The translations under genes were made by a program, and so were the position numbers. The notes below the pieces were generated by a model. The model was given only the letters and a program-made list of their open reading frames with translations. It was not told the origin of the DNA and did not search any database. 43,333 nt of DNA from a virus, in IMG/VR virus record IMGVR_UViG_3300024520_000157, positions 1-43,333 of that record; one strand, 5' to 3'. Of the stretch, positions 31,447 to 38,800 are shown in pieces; position 1 is the first letter of the stretch, and every line of letters starts with the position of its first letter.

Positions 31447-31475
31447 ATACTACATTACGGAGTAAATTTTGTCAA
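31447..31475 (-). promoter_or_regulatory. Strong promoter of the virion operon
   Basis: TTGACA (31475-31470), 17 nt and TAGTAT (31452-31447, 5 of 6) give a near-consensus sigma70 promoter, 36 bp upstream of the portal ATG and downstream of a terminator. Confidence 0.75.
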
Positions 31476-31494
31476 GTGCTTTGTTATTGTAGAC

Positions 31495-31524
31495 AAAAAA
31501 AATGCGGCGGAGTTAATCGTCGCA
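31495..31524 (-). terminator. Intrinsic terminator before the virion operon
   Basis: TGCGACG...CGCCGCA (31524-31503, one mismatch, 8-nt loop) followed by eight U on the minus strand. It ends the terminase-side transcript right after the gene at 31530. Confidence 0.7.
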
Positions 31525-31529
31525 CAATT

Positions 31530-31784
31530 TTAATCTCTAATACTTGGCCCGCTATCACCATACAAAATACTGCGGTCGTTGCGTAGGATCATATTATGTA
31601 ACCGCGCCTTACCCTTGACAATAAGAACCAAGCTTTTTATTTCTTCCTCAGAAATCTTGACACCTTTTTTAAACATTAGGAATACTGTTGCGTAGTCTTT
31701 TTTGAATTTCTCCATCGTTTCGACCAGCTCATGATTATTGAACGCAAACAGAGCGGCTTTTAGTTTTGGAATTAAGTGTTTCAT
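31530..31784 (-). CDS. Small basic helical protein (84 aa)
   Basis: ATG 31784 (MKHLIPKLKAALFAFNNHEL...) overlaps the upstream stop (ATGA), with GGGGAG before it. No domain is recognised. Confidence 0.55.
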   Translation of the reverse strand: MKHLIPKLKAALFAFNNHELVETMEKFKKDYATVFLMFKKGVKISEEEIKSLVLIVKGKARLHNMILRNDRSILYGDSGPSIRD

Positions 31785-32086
31785 CTTACTCCCCATGTAT
31801 TTAGTTTTATAATATAGCAAGGTTCCTCTAAATCATACATATCGACCGAGCACACCAAACCAGCCTTGTCACATAGATCTTCAAACGTCAGGAGCATATC
31901 CGGCACTCTATTGGGTTTGTGTGCCCAGCCAGCAATAAAAACAAGCGTGGCTTCGTAATCGGTCAGACCGTTGGGTCTGAACTCCTGATCAACCATTCTA
32001 TCAGCCATGTATTTACTTATGCGGCAACGGTGGCGGGAGGTCTTTAGGTGTTTTTTTTGTTGATGTATGAAGTCAAGAGTTTTCAT
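31781..32086 (-). CDS. Small protein of unknown function (101 aa)
   Basis: MKTLDFIHQQKKHLKTSRHR... has a basic N-terminus and an alpha/beta-looking C-terminal half (...NGLTDYEATLVFIAGWAHKP...). No family is recognised. ATGA overlaps join it to both neighbours. Confidence 0.55.
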   Translation of the reverse strand: MKTLDFIHQQKKHLKTSRHRCRISKYMADRMVDQEFRPNGLTDYEATLVFIAGWAHKPNRVPDMLLTFEDLCDKAGLVCSVDMYDLEEPCYIIKLNTWGVR

Positions 32087-32286
32087 CTTATTCCCCTTTT
32101 AATTAACCTTTTGCGCCAAAACCTACGTATTTTGTAAAGTCGCCATCCGTCAGGATGCCAGTGTATGACCGGCTCAATTATCCAACTTGGTGAATACCCT
32201 CTTGCCTTAAATACTGTCGTTCCGGCTGGGCAATAGTTCCCGCCCAAACTTCTGTATACTGCTGATTTATAAATTCTAAGTTTCAT
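32083..32286 (-). CDS. Small basic protein (67 aa)
   Basis: MKLRIYKSAVYRSLGGNYCP... is strongly basic, with six Trp/Tyr residues late in the sequence (HWHPDGWRLYKIRRFW). Nucleic-acid binding is possible. No domain is recognised. Confidence 0.5.
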   Translation of the reverse strand: MKLRIYKSAVYRSLGGNYCPAGTTVFKARGYSPSWIIEPVIHWHPDGWRLYKIRRFWRKRLIKRGIR

Positions 32287-32558
32287 ACGAACATAAACCC
32301 CTTTTCCAATACACCATTTGTCGCTCTAAAAACAGGCAGACCCCTGAACTGTCTACCTTGTAACATTTCCCCCTCCACCACCAGGCCTATCGGAACCGAT
32401 CCATATTTAAGCTCAAATGCCACAAACGCATCCATTAACTCATCCACTATAAGCTGAAAAACTTCAGTCGGGATGTGGGGCTGTATAAAGCCAGGTGTAC
32501 CCTCATAAAGTAGTCTTGAAGCATCTATAGAAAACACTTTGTTTATCATTTTCTCCAT
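32283..32558 (-). CDS. Small protein of unknown function (91 aa)
   Basis: MEKMINKVFSIDASRLLYEG... follows the large terminase gene by 2 nt, with AAGGATTT before the ATG. No domain is recognised. Confidence 0.55.
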   Translation of the reverse strand: MEKMINKVFSIDASRLLYEGTPGFIQPHIPTEVFQLIVDELMDAFVAFELKYGSVPIGLVVEGEMLQGRQFRGLPVFRATNGVLEKGFMFV

Positions 32559-32560
32559 GT

Positions 32561-33955
32561 TTAAATCCTTATCATTCCTCGTGGTATAAAATCGCCTTTA
32601 GATTTATAATAGTTCAGATACTGCGAAAAGGCGTCGGCTTCGTGATCATCGGTTGACTCTGGAAATATAGATAGCTTTTGCATAAACTCCGTTACACCTT
32701 GCCCGAATTTGTAGCAGAAGACATTCCCAGAATCAACGGTTTCATTCGCTGATACCATGCGTAGCGCTTTATTGTTCCGTAATGGCGAATTTTTATTATC
32801 AATTCCTATGATGTTTATCCGCAGTTCCTTAATAGCCTTGTTTTTCTTCAGGTTGTCAACCAGCTCTTGCCCTAAAGCCTTTTCTTCGACCAGTATTGTA
32901 TCCACACCCTCAGAATTACATACACTTACGACACACTCCAGTCCGGTATTAAGGCCATACTGCTTTGCGAATGCCTGCTGAATAATGTGCTTGTTAGTGT
33001 CAAATTGGGACATGATGACAAAGCCCCACGGATCAGAGGCCTCACGGTCTGACATTGAGGTGTCAATTGATAGCACTTTCTTTGTGGTCTTTGGAAGTTC
33101 GTCAAGGCTGGTGATTTTGTCAACTGACACAAGGTTCCCGCCTTCTAAGTTCGGAGATTGTTGTATTTGTGCCATGAACTCACGCGGATTGCGCTTTTTT
33201 TGTTTTAACAGCTCAACGGCTGGGTGGAAGTGCTCCCAAAAAGACGCACCACTTTCGTCTATACCCTTGACGGTTATTACTTCACAGTCATCCCCGTAAT
33301 ATTCCTTAACGTGACCCATTATATCATCATGGTGTAACCTTTGGGCAATGTATATATTTGGGTCGTATCCGATTACATTACGCCGCGACGGTATAGCAGA
33401 ATCATGCCAGCGGTTAATTGATTCCCTTTTTGTATCTGAATACATACCCTTGTCAAGCTCTATTAGGTCATCAAATACCCAAGTTCCTTGAAATACACCC
33501 TTAACGCCAGTCCCTACTCTTCTGCCACCTATATCACCTTCAGCACCTACAGCGTAAACAAAGCCGCCGTGTATCGTGTCGAATACGTCCTGGCGTTCCC
33601 TTTTCTTCTGGTCAATCACATTTTCGGGAAATAGTTCCTTGTAAAGTGTTGACCCCATTATTTGAGCAATCGTCATCGTATACTTTTCAACGGTAAATTC
33701 TTTGGCCTTACTGCACGCGATTGACCTTGCTTCTGGGTAATACCCGTGTGCCCATGACAGAAAGTAGGATAGCATTGTTGTTTTTTGTGACCCTGGCGGC
33801 ACTTCTATTAATAAGTTATTGACCTCACGGTAGAATACACGCTCCAAACCTTCGGCCATTTCGTAATGATGTTTGTTAAGGATAAGTTTTGAGCCTGTTA
33901 TGTGCTCAAACATCATAGAGAAATAGTCTATAAATCTTGAATAAGGGTCAAACAT
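32561..33955 (-). CDS. terL: Terminase large subunit (464 aa)
   Basis: ATG 33955 (MFDPYSRF...) overlaps the small subunit gene by 8 nt; the GTG at 33985 is less likely. The ATPase has the Walker A variant EVPPGSQKTT (~51-60) and Walker B WVFDDLIE (~159-166). The nuclease domain has LSIDTSMSDRE with the first catalytic Asp, ILVEEKALG, and DHEADAFSQYL near the end. It packages DNA into proheads through the portal. Confidence 0.93.
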   Translation of the reverse strand: MFDPYSRFIDYFSMMFEHITGSKLILNKHHYEMAEGLERVFYREVNNLLIEVPPGSQKTTMLSYFLSWAHGYYPEARSIACSKAKEFTVEKYTMTIAQIMGSTLYKELFPENVIDQKKRERQDVFDTIHGGFVYAVGAEGDIGGRRVGTGVKGVFQGTWVFDDLIELDKGMYSDTKRESINRWHDSAIPSRRNVIGYDPNIYIAQRLHHDDIMGHVKEYYGDDCEVITVKGIDESGASFWEHFHPAVELLKQKKRNPREFMAQIQQSPNLEGGNLVSVDKITSLDELPKTTKKVLSIDTSMSDREASDPWGFVIMSQFDTNKHIIQQAFAKQYGLNTGLECVVSVCNSEGVDTILVEEKALGQELVDNLKKNKAIKELRINIIGIDNKNSPLRNNKALRMVSANETVDSGNVFCYKFGQGVTEFMQKLSIFPESTDDHEADAFSQYLNYYKSKGDFIPRGMIRI

Positions 33956-34295
33956 TGTCTTTCCATTTCTTGTGTAAACCCTCACGGAACTTTTTCCATT
34001 CCTCTATATCCCCGGTGACAACGTCCACATCCTGCTTTGGTCGAAACTCTGGGTCTGTTGATGATAAATACCACCGTGACGTTGATTCGTTACCCGACTT
34101 TATTTCATTTCTTATATTGTCTCTGGCATCATCGTTAAGCTCTTCACGTTCGTGTTTCAAAAGCTCACTTGCTTCTGGAAATCTTTCAAACGCTTTATAA
34201 ACAGACTTGCGGGTAACACCCAATCTCCCAGAAATAACCTTTATGATACCACCGGAATCTTTTATAGCGTTCTTTAATTTTGTTTTCGTTATCAT
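33948..34295 (-). CDS. Putative terminase small subunit (115 aa)
   Basis: The N-terminal helix-turn-helix (GGIIKVISGRLGVTRKSVYK) is followed by a helix (EASELLKHEREELNDDARDN...) and an acidic/aromatic tail, the pattern of small terminases. It directly precedes terL with an overlap. It binds the packaging site on DNA. Confidence 0.8.
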   Translation of the reverse strand: MITKTKLKNAIKDSGGIIKVISGRLGVTRKSVYKAFERFPEASELLKHEREELNDDARDNIRNEIKSGNESTSRWYLSSTDPEFRPKQDVDVVTGDIEEWKKFREGLHKKWKDNV

Positions 34296-34316
34296 TTTAC
34301 CATCCCTATTACCTTT

Positions 34317-34334
34317 TGTATACTTTTTGCCACA
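34317..34334 (-). promoter_or_regulatory. Second copy of the TGTGGCAAAAARTATACA motif
   Basis: TGTGGCAAAAAGTATACA precedes the small terminase gene by about 20 nt. It could also be read as a 13-codon GTG-started frame ending on the terminase ATG, since GGAGGGTGA lies before the GTG. No clear promoter is seen here, unlike the copy at 31424-31441. Confidence 0.4.
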
Positions 34335-34337
34335 ATA

Positions 34338-34670
34338 TCACCCTCCTTGTTCAGTTTTGGACATATAACTATAATCGAATAAAAGCGGATTGACGTATTT
34401 ATTTTCAGACGTGTCGTATATAAGGGCTTCTTTAGTTTCAAACGCTGTATCTTCAAACGTTTCAAAAAGTTCAGTGGTTAGCTCTACACCTTCGGCACAT
34501 TGCATTTTTTTCAATCTGTCCATACTATAACGACTCTTTGACACATAGTCTTTAAAGGCTTTGTTGTACCCTTCCTCCGTCATTCCCATCACTTTTAAAA
34601 AAAGTCGAAACGTGTCCACATTGTCTATATCATAATAGTTTCGTGTTGATCCGTATGACCTGTCAAACAT
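34338..34670 (-). CDS. Protein of unknown function upstream of terminase (110 aa)
   Basis: MFDRSYGSTRNYYDIDNVDT... is acidic and helical with no recognised domain. Its final codons (EQGG stop) carry a GGAGGGTGA ribosome-binding site. Confidence 0.55.
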   Translation of the reverse strand: MFDRSYGSTRNYYDIDNVDTFRLFLKVMGMTEEGYNKAFKDYVSKSRYSMDRLKKMQCAEGVELTTELFETFEDTAFETKEALIYDTSENKYVNPLLFDYSYMSKTEQGG

Positions 34671-34673
34671 TTT

Positions 34674-34928
34674 TTAAACCTCCCACTCAGAATCCGAAAC
34701 AGGTTTTAAAATAATACGTCTCTGAGTGAACACATCCTCTAACACTAACATGATTTCCCGTGTTGTTTCCTTGTTAAGGTCTGATAATTCAATCATACCG
34801 TTATTTTTCTTGTATTCCTCCCACGATGCAACACCACCAGACACACTCATTTCATCGCAGAATCTTTCGTATGTCAGATCGGGTAGCCGTTTAAGAACAC
34901 CATCAGAAAAAACAACTTTTATGATCAT
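34674..34928 (-). CDS. Small protein of unknown function (84 aa)
   Basis: ATG 34928 (MIIKVVFSDGVLKRLPDLTY...) overlaps the upstream stop. It is acidic; no domain is recognised. Confidence 0.55.
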   Translation of the reverse strand: MIIKVVFSDGVLKRLPDLTYERFCDEMSVSGGVASWEEYKKNNGMIELSDLNKETTREIMLVLEDVFTQRRIILKPVSDSEWEV

Positions 34929-35119
34929 ACTATCCCCCATTCGAAGAAATCAATATAATACCCCATCGTTGACCCGTCAAACACTACTTTGGCCTTGGCA
35001 ACAGAAATTGTACTACCTGTGGGTATAACGTCCTCCAACAACCTAAAACATGATTTTAAAACATCATCATCGCCTGTTAACTGTATCGGGACTCTTTCCT
35101 TGACCTTAGTTCTAACCAT
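34925..35119 (-). CDS. Small protein, FEWG family copy 1 (64 aa)
   Basis: It starts MVRTKVKERVPIQ and ends GYYIDFFEWGIV. The next gene upstream starts MRVRTECKG and ends GYKLNWFEWGL, with a similar layout between, so the two are tandem paralogs. The FEWG codons carry the ribosome-binding site for the next gene. Function unknown. Confidence 0.55.
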   Translation of the reverse strand: MVRTKVKERVPIQLTGDDDVLKSCFRLLEDVIPTGSTISVAKAKVVFDGSTMGYYIDFFEWGIV

Positions 35120-35334
35120 TACAAACCCCATTCAAACCAGTTCAATTTGTAGCCAGTTCCCGGATCGCCAGACACATCAAAATCGAATAATAATACCGTC
35201 GTTTCTTTTGGCACCATTTTCCCCAATAACGCCTTGACAACCTCCATGATGCCCGGATTGAAAACAGGCTCATCAAATACATCGAAATAGAGGCAATTAA
35301 CATAAATACCTTTACACTCTGTTCTAACTCTCAT
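35119..35334 (-). CDS. Small protein, FEWG family copy 2 (71 aa)
   Basis: ATG 35334 overlaps the stop of the 58-residue gene (TAATG). It shares start and end motifs with its neighbour at 34925-35119 and carries an extra acidic segment near the C-terminus (FDFDVSGDPG). Function unknown. Confidence 0.55.
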   Translation of the reverse strand: MRVRTECKGIYVNCLYFDVFDEPVFNPGIMEVVKALLGKMVPKETTVLLFDFDVSGDPGTGYKLNWFEWGL

Positions 35335-35510
35335 TATCCAAACCAATCTTGTGTTTGCGTCATTGTCGTATTGTCATCAAAACAAGGTACCAACGGTTTC
35401 CCCAAAGTCAATGCGCAATCAGCAATATAAGCCCTTAGAAAACCTTCTAAAACGTTGAGCTTTTTTTGATCTTCTTTTAGTTCGTCGTATTCTTGCTCAG
35501 TTATTTCCAT
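35334..35510 (-). CDS. Small acidic protein (58 aa)
   Basis: MEITEQEYDELKEDQKKLNV... starts at ATG 35510, which lies inside the end of the upstream gene behind GAGGGC, and stops in a TAATG overlap. No domain is recognised. Confidence 0.6.
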   Translation of the reverse strand: MEITEQEYDELKEDQKKLNVLEGFLRAYIADCALTLGKPLVPCFDDNTTMTQTQDWFG

Positions 35511-35785
35511 TTAAAGCCCTCAATTAATTTAGTTTTGTAAGGCACCCCAGGAAGCCACGGGTTGTAGTGTTCATACTTATAAAAACTTAGCATATACTCG
35601 CCTGATTCTTGCTTTGATACTTCGAGCCAGTCACCACAGTTCCAGCAATCAGTATAAAAATTATCCACGTCTGACGGGTTAACCCAATTTAAAATACACT
35701 CACCGTCCTGGCTTTGGAAAGAAGATACAATCTCGCCACACCCAGGGCATTCAATTTCAAAACGAACTAAATCATACATTCCCAT
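35501..35785 (-). CDS. Zinc-ribbon protein (94 aa)
   Basis: CPGC and CWNC pairs about 34 residues apart define a zinc ribbon (MGMYDLVRFEIECPGCGEIV...). GAGGGACC precedes ATG 35785. Function unknown; many phages carry a similar small 'MGMYD' zinc protein. Confidence 0.6.
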   Translation of the reverse strand: MGMYDLVRFEIECPGCGEIVSSFQSQDGECILNWVNPSDVDNFYTDCWNCGDWLEVSKQESGEYMLSFYKYEHYNPWLPGVPYKTKLIEGFKWK

Positions 35786-35948
35786 TTTGGTCCCTCAACC
35801 TTATCATGCCAATTTTAACCCTTAGCAAGTCCCATTCTACCAAAAAGTAGCCAGTGCAACCTTTGCACACACTGCCAGAGAAGTATTTTGAAGCTATACC
35901 TCCGGCCACAATCATTTTACACTTTGGGCATTGTTTAGTTCCTTTCAT
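35772..35948 (-). CDS. Small zinc-ribbon protein (58 aa)
   Basis: MKGTKQCPKCKMIVAGGIAS... holds CPKC and CKGC pairs. The start lies inside a preceding eight-codon frame (MLTRYERN at about 35963-35937) that has the better GGAAAG ribosome-binding site, so expression may depend on coupling to that leader. It overlaps the next gene by 14 nt. Confidence 0.55.
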   Translation of the reverse strand: MKGTKQCPKCKMIVAGGIASKYFSGSVCKGCTGYFLVEWDLLRVKIGMIRLRDQNGNV

Positions 35949-35971
35949 AGCGTGTTAACATGTTTCTTTCC

Positions 35972-36130
35972 TTACATCAACTCGATACTAACGTCAAGCA
36001 TGGAATATTTATCCTGTAACGCATCCAAATCATTACACAACTCTCTGACTTTAGCGGATGACATGCCTCTGTCGTAACCTTTGCGCTCTGTTACTAATAT
36101 TTTGAACTCAGTATGTCGCTGTTCTTTCAT
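35972..36130 (-). CDS. Small protein directly after the tRNA-like RNAs (52 aa)
   Basis: MKEQRHTEFKILVTERKGYD... starts at ATG 36130 with GGAG six bases upstream, 15 nt after the first tRNA-like RNA ends. Helical and charged; no domain is recognised. Confidence 0.6.
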   Translation of the reverse strand: MKEQRHTEFKILVTERKGYDRGMSSAKVRELCNDLDALQDKYSMLDVSIELM

Positions 36131-36144
36131 GTTTTTCTCCTATC

Positions 36145-36295
36145 CCCGCGCCCGGCTGGATTCGATTCCAGCAGTCTACGAGTAGCCACGTAGCAAGGCA
36201 ATTTTCTATGCAGTTATACTTTTCGGTCGCTTGGTTATGCAAGCTCCTACTTCGTTTTGCTTTCCGGGGCGTCTCAATTCCGCCACGGGCGCGGG
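36145..36295 (-). ncRNA. tRNA-like structured RNA 1 (~151 nt)
   Basis: The ends pair over 10 bp (CCCGCGCCCG with CGGGCGCGGG). After the 5' arm comes TGGCGGAATTGAGACGCC, very like the D-arm of tRNA-Leu/Ser but with a loop two bases shorter and no GG pair. Before the 3' arm is GCTGGAATCGAATCCAGC, like a T-arm but with an eight-base loop. The ~90 nt between form no anticodon arm I can find; hairpins GCTTG/CAAGC and CTACG/CGTAG are possible. No CCA end is encoded. Function unknown. Confidence 0.6.
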
Positions 36296-36306
36296 TTTAG
36301 TTTTAA

Positions 36307-36441
36307 ACGGTCAAGGCTGGATTCGATTCCAGCAATTCCCTTCAGCATTACGCTCGGTTTCCCTGGGGTCTGTTTGGTTGCGATCCTGCATAGCCTAACC
36401 TGTCCATGCCCATCAGCGTCTCAATTCCGCCACTTGACCGT
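36307..36441 (-). ncRNA. tRNA-like structured RNA 2 (~135 nt)
   Basis: It has the same architecture as RNA 1, 11 nt away: a 9-bp terminal stem (ACGGTCAAG with CTTGACCGT), the identical GTGGCGGAATTGAGACGC near the 5' end and the identical TGCTGGAATCGAATCCAGCC near the 3' end. Stem and middle sequences differ between copies while the pairing is kept, as expected for RNA under structural selection. The middle can form GCATGG/CTATGC with loop GGTT facing a downstream AACC, a possible pseudoknot. Confidence 0.6.
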
Positions 36442-36456
36442 CTAAGTTTTCAAAGA

Positions 36457-36870
36457 TTAAAACGGTATATCGCCATCACTTTGATGGTTGACCGGTTTGG
36501 GTGTTGATTCAGCAAACCCGCCTTGTTCGCCCTTTTTATTATCTAACATGATCATCTTATCCGCTTTAATCTCAGTTACATACTTAGTAACCCGGATTGT
36601 GTCGTTTGTTTCATAAGATCGCGTTTGAAGTTTACCTTCGAAATATACCCGGCTACCCTTTTTTAGATGTTCCCCGCAAATTTCAGCCAGCTTGTTCCAG
36701 ACGACTATACGATGCCACTCTGTAGCCTCCTGAACATTCCCGCTTTTATTCTTCCAACTTTCAGAAGTAGCAAGCGTCATATTGCATACAGACAATTCAC
36801 CCACGGTTTTTAATTCCGGGTCTTTTCCCAAACGTCCGATTAATTCAACTCTATTTAATGATTTTGACAT
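36457..36870 (-). CDS. ssb: Single-stranded DNA-binding protein (137 aa)
   Basis: A classic OB-fold SSB: MSKSLNRVELIGRLGKDPEL, ...TEWHRIVVWNKLAEICGEHL, KKGSRVYFEGKLQTRSYE, and a short tail ending SDGDIPF, the partner-docking tip. It protects single strands in replication and in RecT-dependent recombination. Confidence 0.95.
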   Translation of the reverse strand: MSKSLNRVELIGRLGKDPELKTVGELSVCNMTLATSESWKNKSGNVQEATEWHRIVVWNKLAEICGEHLKKGSRVYFEGKLQTRSYETNDTIRVTKYVTEIKADKMIMLDNKKGEQGGFAESTPKPVNHQSDGDIPF

Positions 36871-37113
36871 TTAATTATCCTTTTCTAATAAGTTTTCATC
36901 CTCGGTATGGTTGTGTCTTTTAAACAATTCGCAGTTTCCGTGTTGTGAATGATTAGCGTATGCGATACGTTCACGCTCTTGTATAAACCCTGCGCACACA
37001 TATTTAAAGGCGGGTTTTGTATTTTTATATTTGTATTCCCTCAATGTCAATCTGAAGGAACACACACAGCAACAACCTTCTAACTTCTCATTACATTGTA
37101 TTACGTTGCCCAC
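36871..37113 (-). CDS. Cys-rich small protein (80 aa)
   Basis: The start is GTG 37113 with AAGGGGC before it. Cys residues (CNEKLEGCCCVCSF, YVCAGF, HGNCELF) suggest metal binding; the pattern GNCELF-R is one I recall from small phage proteins of unknown role. It lies between the Cas4-like nuclease and SSB genes. Confidence 0.55.
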   Translation of the reverse strand: MGNVIQCNEKLEGCCCVCSFRLTLREYKYKNTKPAFKYVCAGFIQERERIAYANHSQHGNCELFKRHNHTEDENLLEKDN

Positions 37114-37114
37114 G

Positions 37115-37831
37115 TTATGCCCCTTTTCTAAGTTTCAAATAATGCGGCAATCTTTTCATCATATTACTGCATACACCACAACCGGGATTAGGTTCCGGCA
37201 TATCTGGTAACATGATAATATTAATCGCTTTTTTGATGTCGTCAAGTGCTTTTTTCCTGTCTATTGTGACAGGGTATACCGTCGCACTGTGACCAACCAG
37301 TTCGGGCCATGCGGCATATAAAAAGGCGTATTTAACAGTAGACATATTAAATGCCATGGTATTAAGTTGCCTTGAATATATCTCAATCGCTTCCGTGCTC
37401 AGTTGATCCTTGCTTTTGACGTCAATCAGGATTTCAAAATAATCCTTACCGTCAGTGACGCACTCAAAAAGTATATCATATCTTGACGAGAAGTTAATAT
37501 TATTATTACGCTTCATTATTGTAAAGCCGTCAACAATAATCTCATTTGGCCGTTGCTCTATGTGAACGGATACAATGTCAAAATCAAAACCAAATTGTGC
37601 CTTAATCGTATTCTTGACTTGCTCAATATCCAAATATACCAACCCGTGCAACCTGTCCCAAATTGCACTGGACATGAACGGTTGAGGAAGACCACCCACT
37701 ACTTTACCTTTGTATTCCCCACGCTTACCAATTCGCGTATCACAATTATGTTTTAGCCAAAAACAAGCATGACATTCGAACGGGTAGTTCATCTCTGAAG
37801 CGGATATAGTTTTCTTAATTAAATGTGTCAT
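37115..37831 (-). CDS. PD-(D/E)XK nuclease, Cas4/RecB-like, probably Fe-S (238 aa)
   Basis: Catalytic pattern: D in SSRYDILFE (~119), IDVKS (~136-140) as the D-x-K pair, and RQLNTMAFNM (~154) as the Gln motif. Cysteines at ~20 and 23 (ECHAC) and a C-terminal CGVC pair match the Fe-S cluster ligands of Cas4/AddB-type exonucleases. A role in recombination with RecT, making single strands for annealing, is likely though the genes are far apart. Confidence 0.75.
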   Translation of the reverse strand: MTHLIKKTISASEMNYPFECHACFWLKHNCDTRIGKRGEYKGKVVGGLPQPFMSSAIWDRLHGLVYLDIEQVKNTIKAQFGFDFDIVSVHIEQRPNEIIVDGFTIMKRNNNINFSSRYDILFECVTDGKDYFEILIDVKSKDQLSTEAIEIYSRQLNTMAFNMSTVKYAFLYAAWPELVGHSATVYPVTIDRKKALDDIKKAINIIMLPDMPEPNPGCGVCSNMMKRLPHYLKLRKGA

Positions 37832-38550
37832 TTTTCGGGCATCCAGTGTACATAATTATTTTCATAACATTCATCGCTAAAATAGCAAGTTGTTTCTGTG
37901 TGATGGCGGCCTAAATCACAAGTGATGCAATCCTTAAACAAGCCGGCTTTCTTATAAGCTTTCCATGCTCGACCTAATGCAATCAAGGCCCCCGTATTCG
38001 GGTGGTAATCATCGTTTTTGTGGCATGTTGCTTTTCCTCTTGACAAACACGCTACAAACCTATCACAAAATTTTGGAGCATGTTTGTTCACCTCGTTTAT
38101 TTCAGCCCGGACAACTTTGTGATAATCTGGCGATAAAGGTAAACCACAAAAGGATAACGTGTGGCCAAAACCAGCCTTTTCAACTTCCTTTTCCAACTTT
38201 TTAAGCTGGATTTTGATTGACGAGGCCTTCTTGTTTGGCGGCTTCATCCAACGAACCCCGGAGGCAGTAAGTCTATCAACCTCTTTAAATCCCATTGTAA
38301 AATAGTCGCTACTTGTGGGCTGGTCGCCGGTCGGGAATATGTCGAAATCATCCCGTTTCAACTTTTCCCGCTTATTTTTGCAAAGCGCCTCGTTTAATTG
38401 CTCCGTGACTTTTTCAAGTTCATTAGACAAGTATACATTTCTCTTTTCGAGTCTTTCCGACTTCTCACGCAAGATTTTTGTGGCAACCTCAGCACCTTCG
38501 AGCAATGACCCAAGCTCTTGTACACGTGCGTTTAATTTCTTCTTTCCCAT
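37828..38550 (-). CDS. Coiled-coil protein with DIFxTGDQPT motif (240 aa)
   Basis: ATG 38550 (MGKKKLNARVQELG...) was chosen for the AAGGGGTTAAC site. The first ~60 residues are a coiled coil. Residues 70-79 are DIFPTGDQPT, also present in the replication protein (DIFETGDQPT). The C-terminal half has several Cys/His (CDRFVACL, CHKNDDYH, CITCDLGRHH, CYFSDECYE), suggesting zinc binding. Function unknown; a replication role is inferred from the shared motif. Confidence 0.6.
   Translation of the reverse strand: MGKKKLNARVQELGSLLEGAEVATKILREKSERLEKRNVYLSNELEKVTEQLNEALCKNKREKLKRDDFDIFPTGDQPTSSDYFTMGFKEVDRLTASGVRWMKPPNKKASSIKIQLKKLEKEVEKAGFGHTLSFCGLPLSPDYHKVVRAEINEVNKHAPKFCDRFVACLSRGKATCHKNDDYHPNTGALIALGRAWKAYKKAGLFKDCITCDLGRHHTETTCYFSDECYENNYVHWMPEK
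38314..38342. repeat. Short DNA repeat encoding the TGDQPT motif, copy 1
   Basis: The codons for TGDQPT and flanks are nearly identical to 42960-42986 in the replication gene (shared core GTGGGCTGGTCGCC on the plus strand). The match is at DNA level as well as protein level. Confidence 0.55.
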
Positions 38551-38563
38551 CGTTAACCCCTTT

Positions 38564-38800
38564 TCAAAATATCTCAGGAAGTGACTCTGAGAACTTTTCA
38601 ATTTGTTTGACCTTGTTCCCGAGTATTTTAGAATAAAATTCAAGGCTAATTTTAAAAACTTCTATATCCTTCGAGAGTATCTTTTTTCCATTTAATGACT
38701 CATTGTGCAGAGACCTTATTTTTTGATATGTCTCACATACCTCTTCTTTTAATTCTTTAATAGTTGGGTCTGTTTGGCTCCCATCAAAGCAATTATACAT
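38564..38800 (-). CDS. Small helical protein (78 aa)
   Basis: MYNCFDGSQTDPTIKELKEE... is a Lys/Glu-rich helix, probably a coiled coil. CAGGAG lies before ATG 38800, inside the end of the RusA-like gene. No domain is recognised. Confidence 0.55.
   Translation of the reverse strand: MYNCFDGSQTDPTIKELKEEVCETYQKIRSLHNESLNGKKILSKDIEVFKISLEFYSKILGNKVKQIEKFSESLPEIF

Noticed and set aside
36145-36441. Ordinary tRNA or tmRNA genes
   Set aside because: No anticodon arm, no CCA, an altered D-loop and T-loop exclude plain tRNAs; the 5' end lacks the tmRNA signature and no tag-like reading frame with matching features was evident in both copies.
36257-36445. Plus-strand open frame across the tRNA-like RNAs
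   Set aside because: It covers parts of both RNAs antisense and has no ribosome-binding site; the conserved blocks are better explained as RNA structure on the minus strand.
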